A DNA stretch of 64,000 bases from Ferrovibrio sp. (GTDB lineage Bacteria; Pseudomonadota; Alphaproteobacteria; Ferrovibrionales; Ferrovibrionaceae): positions 1-64,000 of the forward strand of contig NZ_JAOZVR010000118.1 in the NCBI RefSeq assembly GCF_025869515.1, given 5' to 3'. The notes under the pieces are model-generated. The model was given only the letters and a program-made list of their open reading frames with translations, was not told where the DNA came from and ran no database searches. This document shows positions 54,317-62,955 of this stretch, piece after piece. The first letter of the stretch is position 1. Each line of letters starts with the position of its first letter. The position numbers were made by a program, and so were the translations under genes.

Positions 54317-55249
54317 TTACGACTTGATGATACGCGGATCGATCCACATGTAGACCAGATCCAGCAGAAGGGAGACCGTCACGATGACGGCGGCGAACAG
54401 GATGATGAAGCCTTGAATGGTGGGATAGTCGCGCTGCAGCATGGCGTGGATGGCCACGCGGCCGATGCCATTCCAGCTGAAGACATTCTCGACGATGACC
54501 TGCCCACCCATCATGTATCCGAAAATCAGACCCGCGATGGTGACGACGGCAATCATCCCCGGCTTCAGCGCATGGCGCATCAGAACCAGACGTTCCGGCA
54601 GTCCCTTCGAACGGGCAGTCCGGATGAAGTCTTCGGTCAGCACCTCAATCATCGCCGACCGCGTCATGCGGGCGATAATTGCGGAATAGACCAGGCCCAG
54701 GGTGACCGCGGGCAGGATGACGCTGGCAGGGCCATCGCCCGCCACCGGAATGAACTGGAAGTGGACCGAGAAGGTCACGAGCAGGACCAGGCCGAGCCAG
54801 AAGGCTGGGACAGAGACACCCAGGACCGAGATGAACATCAGTAGGTTGTCCAGCCAGCTACCTCGGTGATAGGCCGCAAGGAAGCCGAGCGGCAGGCCGA
54901 TCGCCAGCGCCAGCACGGTTCCGCAAATCGTGAGAAGAAAGGTATTGGGCAGGCGACTCAACAGGAATTCGAGAACCGGCTCTCGGCCAAAAATGGTCTT
55001 GCCGAAATCGCCATGCAGGACGCGCCAGACATAATTGGCCGACTGCTCCCACGGCGGGGCGTTCAGGCCGAGCTGTTCACGAATTGCATGGATCTGTTCC
55101 GGCGACACTGCATCCATCTTGGCGACCATGACTTCCACCGGGTCGCCAGGAACGAGATGGATGAGCAGTCCAACCAGGAAACAGGCGGCCAGCATGGTCA
55201 ATGCCGCCGTCGCTATCCGTGTGAGAATGTACCTGAGCACGTCTGCCAC
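54317..55249 (-). CDS. Dipeptide ABC transporter permease, DppB-like
   Basis: A 310-residue inner-membrane permease with the OppB-type start (LRYILTRIATAALTMLAACFLVGLLIHLVPGDPV) and six hydrophobic segments. The EAA-like loop is TARSKGLPERLVLMRHALKPGM. It lies 61 bases after the binding-protein gene and before the DppC-like gene. The GDPV element after the first helix is typical of peptide and nickel importers. Confidence 0.87.
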   Translation of the reverse strand: MADVLRYILTRIATAALTMLAACFLVGLLIHLVPGDPVEVMVAKMDAVSPEQIHAIREQLGLNAPPWEQSANYVWRVLHGDFGKTIFGREPVLEFLLSRLPNTFLLTICGTVLALAIGLPLGFLAAYHRGSWLDNLLMFISVLGVSVPAFWLGLVLLVTFSVHFQFIPVAGDGPASVILPAVTLGLVYSAIIARMTRSAMIEVLTEDFIRTARSKGLPERLVLMRHALKPGMIAVVTIAGLIFGYMMGGQVIVENVFSWNGIGRVAIHAMLQRDYPTIQGFIILFAAVIVTVSLLLDLVYMWIDPRIIKS

Positions 55250-55310
55250 CCACCCTTAACAAGCTACAAAAGACAGGGCGGCTGGTCCCTCCGACCAGCC
55301 GCCCTGGTAA

Positions 55311-56891
55311 TCACATCGTAACGTCGTTGAAGTTCAGCATGCCGGAGTGGAAGTAGCCGAAGCCCTTCACCTTGCTGCTCGACACCGAGTAGAAGGCCCA
55401 ACCCGGTGAGACGATCGGGAAGACCAGCGCCTCGGACAGCATGTACTTCATGAGTTCCTGCGAAGCCTTGGCACGGGCTTCACCGGTCAGCAGCTTGCTG
55501 GCATTGACCATCTCGTCGAACTTTTCGCCCAGACCGGCATTCAGGTAGCCAGGACCGGCAAAGCTGAACGCATAGTTGTTGATCGGGTCGAGATTGCTGA
55601 CACCCCAGGTCCAGGCCATCGGAATGCCTTCGGTACGCTGGTTCTGTTTCTTGGTGTCTTCCATGAAGGACGCCACGTCGCGGGTCTCCAGGGTGGCGTC
55701 GATGCCCACATCCTTGAGGTTCTGCAGCATGATCTGGTGCATCAGATCCCAGCCGATGAGTTTATGGACCGTCAGGGTCATCTTCAGCGGCTTGGACTTG
55801 GTGAAGCCAGCGTCGGCCAGCAGCTTGCGGGCCTTTTCCGGATTGTAGGTCTGGCCCCAGGAGGCGCAGGCCTTCTGGTCCGCCACCGGCAGGTTCGGTG
55901 CCGACGGACAGTAGATCGGCTTGCCCAGGCCTTCGAAGGCGATATTGGCGTAGGAGTCGCGATCCAGGGCGTGAACAATGGCCTGACGGACACGAGCATC
56001 GTTGAACGGCGGCACGTTCCGGGTGAAGGCGCCGTAAGCCCACTGGCCCGACATGGTCGACAGCCAGACGGTGTACTTGGAGTCCTTCTTGAGCGTCGCC
56101 ATTTCTTCGAGCGCGGGCTCGACAATGGTGACCTCACCGCTGCGGAAGGCGGCCATACGGGCAACCGACTCCGGAATGACCTTGAATTCAAGGAATTTCT
56201 CGTGCGGCGCGCCTGGATTCTCGATCATCGGGTTGACGTTCTTGTAATTGTCATTGCGCTCAAGGCGAACCTTGTCGTTGCGCACCCAGCTGACGAACTT
56301 CCAGGGGCCGGTGCCGACCGGCGAATAGGTACCATTCTTGTCGGACGACGGGCACATGATGCCGAAGCGATGAGCGCCGAAATTTGTCAGGAGCGCCACG
56401 TCCGCGGTCTTGAACTTGACCGTGATGGTGTTGCCCTCGATTGTCGAGCCATCATAGGTGCTGCGGAGCGACGCCACACCGGCCGTCTCCGGGCGAGCCA
56501 TGCGCTCGAAGTTCCATTTGACCGCAGTCGCATCCATGGCGGTGCCGTCGTGGCACTTCAGCCCTTCACGAATCTTGAACTTGTAGGTCAGGAAGTCGGG
56601 GCTGACCTCCCAGCTCTCCGCGATGCCCGGGCGGACATTGGCGTCCTTGTCGAGCGTCACCAGCGAATCCAGGATCTGGCGGATGACCTGCGACGAGATA
56701 TCGATTGGTGCGGAATGCGGGTCAAGCGTATTGATGTCCATGTTCCGGGCCATCATGATCGTGCCGTCCTTAGCCTGCGCCATGCTCAGGGGCAGCAGCA
56801 CCGTAGCCGCGAACCCCAGGGCAGACAGGAAACGGGAAGCCTTACTTTGAAGGACTGATTTCTCACGCGATTTGAAGGTCAACATAGCCAA
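55311..56891 (-). CDS. ABC transporter substrate-binding protein, family 5 (peptide type)
   Basis: A 526-residue SBP_bac_5 binding protein. The N-terminus is basic then hydrophobic (FLSALGFAATVLLPLSMAQAKDG), a Sec signal with cleavage near AQA. The mature part has NMDINTLDPHSAPIDISSQVIRQILDSLVTLDKDANVRPGIAESWEVSPD, the family signature. Such proteins bind peptides, but many members bind opines, glutathione or sugars. The enzymes of the same operon suggest a proline-containing or gamma-glutamyl ligand. ATG 56885 is an alternative start. Confidence 0.87.
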   Translation of the reverse strand: MAMLTFKSREKSVLQSKASRFLSALGFAATVLLPLSMAQAKDGTIMMARNMDINTLDPHSAPIDISSQVIRQILDSLVTLDKDANVRPGIAESWEVSPDFLTYKFKIREGLKCHDGTAMDATAVKWNFERMARPETAGVASLRSTYDGSTIEGNTITVKFKTADVALLTNFGAHRFGIMCPSSDKNGTYSPVGTGPWKFVSWVRNDKVRLERNDNYKNVNPMIENPGAPHEKFLEFKVIPESVARMAAFRSGEVTIVEPALEEMATLKKDSKYTVWLSTMSGQWAYGAFTRNVPPFNDARVRQAIVHALDRDSYANIAFEGLGKPIYCPSAPNLPVADQKACASWGQTYNPEKARKLLADAGFTKSKPLKMTLTVHKLIGWDLMHQIMLQNLKDVGIDATLETRDVASFMEDTKKQNQRTEGIPMAWTWGVSNLDPINNYAFSFAGPGYLNAGLGEKFDEMVNASKLLTGEARAKASQELMKYMLSEALVFPIVSPGWAFYSVSSSKVKGFGYFHSGMLNFNDVTM

Positions 56892-56907
56892 TTCCTCGCT
56901 CCTTGTT

Positions 56908-58620
56908 TTATGCCAATGGCGGTGTCATCGCACTTGCAGCACCGAAAGCTGCAATGTGCTGTTCGATTTTCGACTCCGTCGCAGTTCTCTGCGGCAGCGC
57001 CTGCTCAAAACCCCGGCCCCCGCCGGAGATTAGGTCAGCAGCTTTCTCAGCAATCATGATCGTCGGCGCATTGGTGTTGCCGGACGGGATGCTGGGCATG
57101 ATGGAAGCGTCAACCACGCGAATGTTTTCAAATCCGTGGACCCGCAGACGGGAGTCCACCACGCAGTTGGGACCAGTACCCATTTTTGCCGTCCCCACGG
57201 GATGGAAGGCCGTCGTGGCCGCTTCCCGGATATACGCTTCCCATTCCGCGTCGGACGTCTTGGCGGCGCCAGGCGCAATCTCTTCGGCGGCGTATTCCCG
57301 CATGGCGGGCTGGGCAAACACTTCGCGCATCATCTTCAGCGCTCGTATCTGAGTCTGCATGTCTTCGCTCGCAGTCAGGTAGCGAGGCTCCAGAATAGGC
57401 GCTTCAAGCGGATCAGCGGATCGCAGCTTGAGATAGCCGCGGCTTTGCGGCCGGATGGGCCCGACCCGGACAGAGAAAGTATGCTCCTGGTTGGACTTGT
57501 AGGGCGGGAACCAGATAGCGGTGTTGCTGGCGCCGACAGGCAAGAAGAACGCCTGGCAATCCGGAGCTTCCAGGCCCGGGCGGGTCGACAGGTAACCACC
57601 CGCTTCAATCGGGCTGCTGGCGGCTGGACCCTGACCGAACAGAAACGCTTTCGCGATATTCGCCGTCAGACGGTCAAGCCGGAGGTCGCGAATGAGGCTG
57701 ACCGGCTGCTTGGTGCGATATGCAAGGCTGACGTCCAGGTGGTCATGCAGGTTCTGACCGACGCCGGGCAAGTCGATTTCCGGGTCGATGCCAAGCTTCC
57801 GCAGGTCATCGGCCGCACCGATGCCAGAGAGCATCAGGATCTGCGGCGAGTTGATGGCCCCGCCCGAGAGCAGGACCTCACCGTCACACCCGACCCGCTT
57901 TACCTGGCTGTCCTGCAGGTATTCGACTTCGGTGGCGCGCCCGCCGCTGGTGACAACCCGCAGCACGACGGCGCCGGTCTCGACCGAGAGGTTCGGGCGG
58001 CTGAGTGCAGGCTTCAGGAAGGCCGTCGCGGTGTTGTGGCGACGACCATCCTTGATGTTGAAGTCGTACCAGCCGAAGCCTTCCTGGGTATGGCCGTTGA
58101 AGTCTTCGTTGCGCGGATATCCTGCCTGGACACCGGACTCCACAAAGGCCCGGAACAGAGGATTGACGGACTTTGCGCGACTGACAGCCATCGGACCATC
58201 GGCGCCATGATAGGGAGTTTCACCGCCATGGTAGGATTCCGAACGGCGGAAATACGGCAGGACGTCCTCGTAGGACCAACCTTCGTTGCCTTCCTGCGCC
58301 CACTGGTCGTAGTCCATGCGCGCGCCACGAATGTAGACCATACCGTTGAAAATGAATGAGCCACCGACCATTTTTCCGCGCGGCCAGAAAATCCGGCGAC
58401 CGTTGAGCTGTTCCTGCGGTTCAGTGAAGTAGAACCAGTTGTTGGCCAGGCGGCGGTACATGCGCCCGACCATCATTGGCAGGTTATAGAATGGATTGCG
58501 GGCCGGAGTGCCCGCTTCGAGCAGCAGCACGCTTGCATTGCCGTGAGCACTCAGGCGGTTGGCCAGCACGCAGCCAGCGGATCCCGCTCCCACGATAATG
58601 TAATCGAAACTGCGCTTCAC
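56908..58620 (-). CDS. GMC family oxidoreductase, choline dehydrogenase-like
   Basis: A 570-residue flavoenzyme. FAD motif GAGSAGCVLANRLS, signature 1 RGKMVGGSFIFNGMVYIRG (the usual GGSS is GGSF here), signature 2 LLSGGAINSPQILMLSGIG, catalytic histidine in FHPVGTAKMG. The C-terminus runs about 30 residues past the usual end (GGRGFEQALPQRTATES). It is the first long gene of the catabolic operon, before the binding protein. It should oxidise an alcohol group of the substrate. Confidence 0.88.
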   Translation of the reverse strand: MKRSFDYIIVGAGSAGCVLANRLSAHGNASVLLLEAGTPARNPFYNLPMMVGRMYRRLANNWFYFTEPQEQLNGRRIFWPRGKMVGGSFIFNGMVYIRGARMDYDQWAQEGNEGWSYEDVLPYFRRSESYHGGETPYHGADGPMAVSRAKSVNPLFRAFVESGVQAGYPRNEDFNGHTQEGFGWYDFNIKDGRRHNTATAFLKPALSRPNLSVETGAVVLRVVTSGGRATEVEYLQDSQVKRVGCDGEVLLSGGAINSPQILMLSGIGAADDLRKLGIDPEIDLPGVGQNLHDHLDVSLAYRTKQPVSLIRDLRLDRLTANIAKAFLFGQGPAASSPIEAGGYLSTRPGLEAPDCQAFFLPVGASNTAIWFPPYKSNQEHTFSVRVGPIRPQSRGYLKLRSADPLEAPILEPRYLTASEDMQTQIRALKMMREVFAQPAMREYAAEEIAPGAAKTSDAEWEAYIREAATTAFHPVGTAKMGTGPNCVVDSRLRVHGFENIRVVDASIMPSIPSGNTNAPTIMIAEKAADLISGGGRGFEQALPQRTATESKIEQHIAAFGAASAMTPPLA

Positions 58621-58692
58621 AATTGCCTCCCCTAATCCCGTTCAGCAAGCCCCAAACCTGCCGTTCACCTGACGTCGCGTGCCCTCCGCGGA

Positions 58693-58809
58693 TTACCGCT
58701 TGCCGTTTTCTCCATACGCAGGCGCAACCGGATCAATGACGGTGTCGCTCAATACGGCTTGGAGGGCGTGAGCCCAAAAGCGCTGCAGAAACGCGAAAAA
58801 CGCTGGCAT
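58693..58809 (-). CDS. Small protein at head of catabolic operon, 38 residues
   Basis: A short frame from ATG 58809, preceded by AAAGGGAGGG, a strong ribosome-binding site. The product starts MPAFFAFLQRFWAHALQAVL, amphipathic and rich in aromatic residues, then a polar end with VAPAYGENGKR. It lies between the palindromic operator and the first GMC gene. It could be a leader peptide or a small membrane-associated protein; I know no family. Confidence 0.45.
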   Translation of the reverse strand: MPAFFAFLQRFWAHALQAVLSDTVIDPVAPAYGENGKR

Positions 58810-58831
58810 CGCTCACCCTCCCTTTGTCATG

Positions 58832-58859
58832 TTTCCGATTATCGGAAATCATTTCCGAT
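58832..58859. promoter_or_regulatory. Candidate IclR operator with three half-sites
   Basis: A perfect palindrome TTTCCGAT-T-ATCGGAAA (58832-58848) followed by a third half-site TTTCCGAT at 58852-58859, exactly 20 bases from the first. It lies 23 bases upstream of the 38-residue gene and downstream of the IclR-type gene. IclR-family proteins bind such palindromes, often as two dimers, so this is the probable control site of the whole 41-59 kb operon. The remainder of the 58810-59074 gap shows no gene. Confidence 0.65.
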
Positions 58860-59074
58860 ATTTGGATGTTAAAAGGACCGTCACGGTGTTGTCAACATTG
58901 AAAGTTGCGCCACTGGTTGCGCCTTTCCCGGCATGCAAAAACCGCTCGGACGAAAACCTTCCAAGCTACGTGCAGCGTTATGATTTTTTGGAATCTCTAA
59001 TGCCGATGTGACGATGAGCGATGCTCAATCATCGGTCAGTCGCACGACAACCATTGGCAGAGTGATTGCAGACT

Positions 59075-59869
59075 TTAGAATGCGCGAGATAGTCCCTGCA
59101 CCGCATCGCGCAGGCGTTCGCCAAGCTTCTTGATTCGATTCTGGTCATACCGGGACTTGATTGCGCCCACGCTGATGGCGGCGATTGCCTCACCCGAAGG
59201 GGACAGAATCGCCGCACCAACTGCGACTACGTGGTCGAACAAATCACCGTCGCTGACAGCATACCCTTGAGTACGCACTTTGCGGATTTGCCGCATGATT
59301 ACAGTGGGATCGGTCACCGTTTTAGGCGTCACTTGCGTCAGAGATCCCCTCAGATATCGCTCGATAAAAGCGTCATTTGAGTTGGCCAACATTGCGAATG
59401 GCCCGGCGCCGCAATGGAGTGGCCAGCGCGTACCGATTTGCGTTCCTGTCGTTGTGATGGGATAGACACCTTCGACCCGGTCAATGCACAGCGCGATATC
59501 GCCATCCCTTACATACAGAAGGGCAACGTCTTCGGTTTCGCGTGTGATTTCCGCCAGAAAATGGGCGGTGCGCTTCGATATAGGGTTCTGGTTCTGCGCC
59601 GACCGGGCCATCTGCACGACCGAGGAGCTCAGCCGGTAGCGGCCAGTGTCCGTGTCCTTGTCCAGCATCTGCTCATGCACCAGGGTGTGCAGGAGGCGGT
59701 GGCAAACCGTCGTGGATTCTTCGGCTGCGGCCGCGATTTGCTTGAGGTTCAGGCCACTATCCGCAGCGGAGATCAGCCGCAGGATTCGCATTGCTTTCCT
59801 GACGGAAAGATTGACCTCGCCGACCGGTTCCCCGGCCTTCGCTTCTGGTTTCTGACTGCTCTTTTTCAA
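59075..59869 (-). CDS. IclR family transcriptional regulator
   Basis: A 264-residue regulator. The N-terminal winged helix (about 20-85) has AMRILRLISAADSGLNLKQIAAAAEESTTVCHRLLHTLVHEQML. The C-terminal effector domain has VALLYVRDGDIALCIDRVEG, GTRWPLHCGAGPFAMLA and the late YAVSDGDLFDHVVAVGAAILSPSGEAIAAISVG. It lies upstream of the catabolic operon, on the same strand, and is divergent from the CocE-type gene. It probably controls both. Confidence 0.88.
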   Translation of the reverse strand: MKKSSQKPEAKAGEPVGEVNLSVRKAMRILRLISAADSGLNLKQIAAAAEESTTVCHRLLHTLVHEQMLDKDTDTGRYRLSSSVVQMARSAQNQNPISKRTAHFLAEITRETEDVALLYVRDGDIALCIDRVEGVYPITTTGTQIGTRWPLHCGAGPFAMLANSNDAFIERYLRGSLTQVTPKTVTDPTVIMRQIRKVRTQGYAVSDGDLFDHVVAVGAAILSPSGEAIAAISVGAIKSRYDQNRIKKLGERLRDAVQGLSRAF

Positions 59870-59946
59870 AAGGCACCATCTTCTTGGGCCGCCGTCGTAC
59901 GGTTATGGCCTCGTCAGAACGTTGAATGGACAGAATACAGTACAAA

Positions 59947-59974
59947 GGCGGACCGGTAAACAAACCGTCCCGCC
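59947..59974. promoter_or_regulatory. Imperfect inverted repeat in IclR/CocE divergent region
   Basis: GGCGGACCGGT (59947-59957) and ACCGTCCCGCC (59964-59974) pair at 9 of 11 positions across a 6-base centre, 78 bases upstream of the IclR start. A second short repeat GACTC-GT-GAGTC lies at 60222-60233, 43 bases before the CocE-type start. Both are operator candidates in the otherwise empty 59870-60275 gap. Neither resembles the TTTCCGAT site. Confidence 0.35.
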
Positions 59975-60275
59975 AGTTTGACGCCCGGTCCCTGCATTCT
60001 CATGACCGCGTCCCTGCTGCTGAGCACTGGCTTTCCATGTCCAAATAGATGAGTTCCGATGCCCGCCCGACTAACGCTCCCCCTCATGTATTTGTGCTGG
60101 CATTCGTCTACCGGAGGCTACTGCAACTTTGCACGCGTTGCATGACAGAAAAGATTTTTGCTCTGGCGCACCTCCCCTGTTTAGGAGTAAGTGCGTGGCC
60201 CACTTGGTTGAGAAATCGTCAGACTCGTGAGTCGGAAAATCTGCGACCAGTACTCTTGGACCTTATGGGAATTGC

Positions 60276-62129
60276 GTGGACACAATGGCTCTCTCGACGC
60301 AGACACTGCCTGCCTGGCAGATTTCACCGGCAGACTATCTTGCAAAGCGCGACGTTCAGTACAGGCTTGAAGCGCCAGCTTCCTGCTATGTGCCGATGGC
60401 TGATGGTTGCAAGCTCGCCATAGACGTCTATGTGCCGCAGCGCGCGGATGGCGATGACAGGTCTGAACGTTTTCCCACTTTGGTATTCTTCACGCCCTAC
60501 TATCGTCGCTTCAAGATGCACTCCGGCGCGAAGGGCGAGCCCAATCCGAACACGGGAAAATTCAGAGACTTCTTTGTCCCGCGCGGTTATGCCGTCGTCG
60601 TGGTCGACGTCCGGGGTACCGGCGCCAGCTTCGGCACCCGTGACAGCTTCCGCTCACCGCGCGAGCGCGCTGATAGCAAGCAGATTGTCGATTGGGTCGT
60701 GGCGCAAGCCTGGTCAGACGGCCAGGTTGGGTCGACCGGCGTTTCGTATCTGGGCGCCGCAGCCGACTTCCTTGCCAGCACCGGCCATCCGGCGGTCAAG
60801 GCAATCGCGCCGCTATTTTCCGTTTGGGATACGTATGCAGACAACTACTTCCCGGGTGGCATCCAGATTAAATCGCTGACCGCCATCTATGATGACCTGA
60901 TGATTGGACTCGATCATGATCGGCGCGACCTGCTCAAGAACTTCTCCTACTTCGCCAATCCGGATTTCGAAGGTCCTCAGCCGGTCGACGAAGATCCTGA
61001 TAGCAGCCTGCTCGCCAAGGCAATCTACGAGCATCTCGGAAACTTCCGACAGACCGACTTCATGGCGGAATTCCGTTTCCGTGAAGAAGCCCTGCCATAT
61101 GACCCTTCGTTCAGTTCAGCGACTATCAGCCCGTATTCCGTGTCTGATGGCGTGTCCCCGAATGTTGCCATCCTTTCCGTGTCCGGCTGGTGCGATGGCG
61201 CGGGTTACATGAATGGTGCAGTGGCCCGCTTCCTCACCCTGAAGGACAATCCGCGCCATCTCCTGCTTGGTCCCTGGGACCATGGCGCCCGCATCGACAT
61301 GTCACCCTGGCGCAAGGCGGTTGAGCCGAGCTTCCCTTTGCTCGCCGAGATCCTCAGGTTCTTCGATACTTACCTTCTGGGCAGGGACACTGGCCTGCGT
61401 AGTGAAGCGCCTATCCACTATTTCTCAATGCACGCCGAACATTGGCGGTCCGCCACCAACTGGCCGCCAGCTGAGGGCGACAAAACGCTGTTCCTCTCCC
61501 CCGGTGTGTTGAACGATGAGCCAGGTACTGACAAAGACATCGCTGAGTACAAGGTCGACTTCGCAATCGGCAGTGGCCACAACACCCGCTACGAACGCAT
61601 CGCAGGCGTCGACAGCCGCGAGTACTACACGGATTGGCAGGGTCGAACCGACAAGATGCTGTCGTTCACCTCAGAAAATCTCCCGCAATCGTTGGAGATT
61701 GCCGGTCACGGCATCGTGGATTTCTGGCTCGCCTCAAGCGAAGCCGACGCGGCGATATATGCTTACCTGACGGAAATCGAGGCCGACGGAACCGAGCGCT
61801 ACGTGACCGAAGGATTGCTCCGCGCTCTCCATCGGAAGGAAGCCGACCCGCCGAACACCTATCGGGCCGCCTGGCCTTTCCGCACCTACAGGCGTTCTGA
61901 TGCTGCTCCGATGGTGCCTGAGCAGTTCGAGCATATGCGCATTCCGCTGCTGCCCGTCGGGTGGCGCTTCAGCGCTGGCAGCCGAATCCGACTGTCCTTT
62001 GCAGGCGCGGATGCCGATCATTGTGGCCAGGTGCCGCATGGTCGGCCGCCGAAGCTTCAGATTGCGTTGGGCAAGGATAGGTCGTCGAAGCTCATCCTTC
62101 CCGTCACCGCCGTGGGCGGCTCGGACTAG
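60276..62129 (+). CDS. CocE/NonD family hydrolase (X-Pro dipeptidyl-peptidase S15-like)
   Basis: A 617-residue hydrolase. The S15 alpha/beta-hydrolase domain has VPMADGCKLAIDVYVP, VVVVDVRGTGASFG, the nucleophile serine in GSTGVSYLGAA, and the late histidine in LLLGPWDHGARI. A C-terminal jelly-roll domain follows (ADAAIYAYLTEIEADGTERYVTEG, FSAGSRIRLSFAGADADH). Members are X-Pro dipeptidyl peptidases, cocaine esterase or amide hydrolases. No signal peptide. GTG 60276 or ATG 60285 is the start. It is divergent from IclR, so probably belongs to the same regulon. Confidence 0.85.
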   Translation: MDTMALSTQTLPAWQISPADYLAKRDVQYRLEAPASCYVPMADGCKLAIDVYVPQRADGDDRSERFPTLVFFTPYYRRFKMHSGAKGEPNPNTGKFRDFFVPRGYAVVVVDVRGTGASFGTRDSFRSPRERADSKQIVDWVVAQAWSDGQVGSTGVSYLGAAADFLASTGHPAVKAIAPLFSVWDTYADNYFPGGIQIKSLTAIYDDLMIGLDHDRRDLLKNFSYFANPDFEGPQPVDEDPDSSLLAKAIYEHLGNFRQTDFMAEFRFREEALPYDPSFSSATISPYSVSDGVSPNVAILSVSGWCDGAGYMNGAVARFLTLKDNPRHLLLGPWDHGARIDMSPWRKAVEPSFPLLAEILRFFDTYLLGRDTGLRSEAPIHYFSMHAEHWRSATNWPPAEGDKTLFLSPGVLNDEPGTDKDIAEYKVDFAIGSGHNTRYERIAGVDSREYYTDWQGRTDKMLSFTSENLPQSLEIAGHGIVDFWLASSEADAAIYAYLTEIEADGTERYVTEGLLRALHRKEADPPNTYRAAWPFRTYRRSDAAPMVPEQFEHMRIPLLPVGWRFSAGSRIRLSFAGADADHCGQVPHGRPPKLQIALGKDRSSKLILPVTAVGGSD

Positions 62130-62541
62130 CACTCGCCAAGCGCAGGCAACGTTTGGTCGTCCGTGACGATGTTCTGGATGCCGCGAGCCGCAGGGCCAAC
62201 GAGATTCGGGCCTACAGACATGTCCGTCCGGGCCACCAAGGATGCCGTCCCGCGACGGGCTACAATCCCCACTTGCCGCGACAATGTCTGAATGGTGGGA
62301 ATACCCGGCCAAGAAAAAATGCTGACATCTGATGACGGCAAGGAGGGCCGTATATCTTCGCGGAGAAGCAGCAGCCGAACAGGAAGGCCGCTAAGCCGGT
62401 CAACTGGATTGCTCGTTACGTGCCGGTAAACTGCAGAAATCGGCATGGGCCTACGCCGGGGTAACATTGCGCTTTTGCGCGCGAGTGCGCTGCCGCGAAG
62501 TAAGCAATCAGTTAGTGATGCCCGCCTACAAATATACTCTC
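62130..62541. other. Stretch without a recognised gene
   Basis: A 412-base region after the CocE-type gene. A 113-codon minus-strand frame (62126-62467) runs through it but matches no family I know and has no convincing ribosome-binding site. The region leads into gene debris and is likely a rearrangement zone. Confidence 0.4.
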
Positions 62542-62706
62542 CTAATCCTTGTCGTAGTCATAGCTGTAGAATGGCAGGTCTTTGAACATGATTTCGGTCA
62601 TGGCCAAATCTGACGGCGCCAGCTTGGCCAGAGCTCCAGCCAGCTTCCGGTTAATGGATTCTTTGGCCAGGCTGCCAATGATGTAGCCGACGGTGTATTT
62701 CGCCAT
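62542..62706 (-). pseudogene. NADPH-dependent FMN reductase N-terminal fragment
   Basis: ATG 62706, preceded by GGGAGGACC, opens a 54-residue frame: YTVGYIIGSLAKESINRKLAGALAKLAP, then FKDLPFYSYDYD. This is the beginning of the flavodoxin-like NADPH-dependent FMN reductase family (flavin-phosphate loop GSLxxxSxNRKLA and the LPxYxxD loop). A normal member has about 180-190 residues, so two thirds are missing after the stop at 62542. Confidence 0.7.
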
Positions 62707-62783
62707 GATGGTCCTCCCGGGTTGATAAACTAAACCCGGTGTAGACGGTCAAGTTCCCGGCCAGTTTCAGAGGGCTGTTTTAA

Positions 62784-62945
62784 ATGTGCAATCTCTACAG
62801 CTTCACCAAAGGCCCAGGCGCCATCCATGAATTCCTGGATGTCGTGACAAATGTTGCAGGCAACATGCAGCCCCAGCCCGGCATCTTCCCTGATTGTTTG
62901 GTGCCTATCGTCAGGAACACGCCAGTTCGCGGACGGACGGCATGA
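62784..62945 (+). pseudogene. SOS response-associated peptidase (YedK-like) N-terminal fragment
   Basis: ATG 62784 opens a 53-residue frame MCNLYSFTKGPGAI...NMQPQPGIFPDCLVPIVRN. MCNLYS with the catalytic cysteine at position 2 and the GIFPD...PIVRN block identify the SRAP/HMCES/YedK family, which crosslinks to abasic sites. Normal members have over 200 residues; this one stops at 62945, ten bases before the EVE/GIY-YIG gene stop, so a junction lies here. Confidence 0.72.
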
Positions 62946-62955
62946 GTTTGCTCTT

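Noticed and set aside
62126-62467. A 113-codon minus-strand frame after the CocE-type gene
   Set aside because: No family match, no ribosome-binding site. It overlaps the end of the CocE-type gene and lies in a rearranged zone. It could be a remnant, but I cannot support it as a gene.
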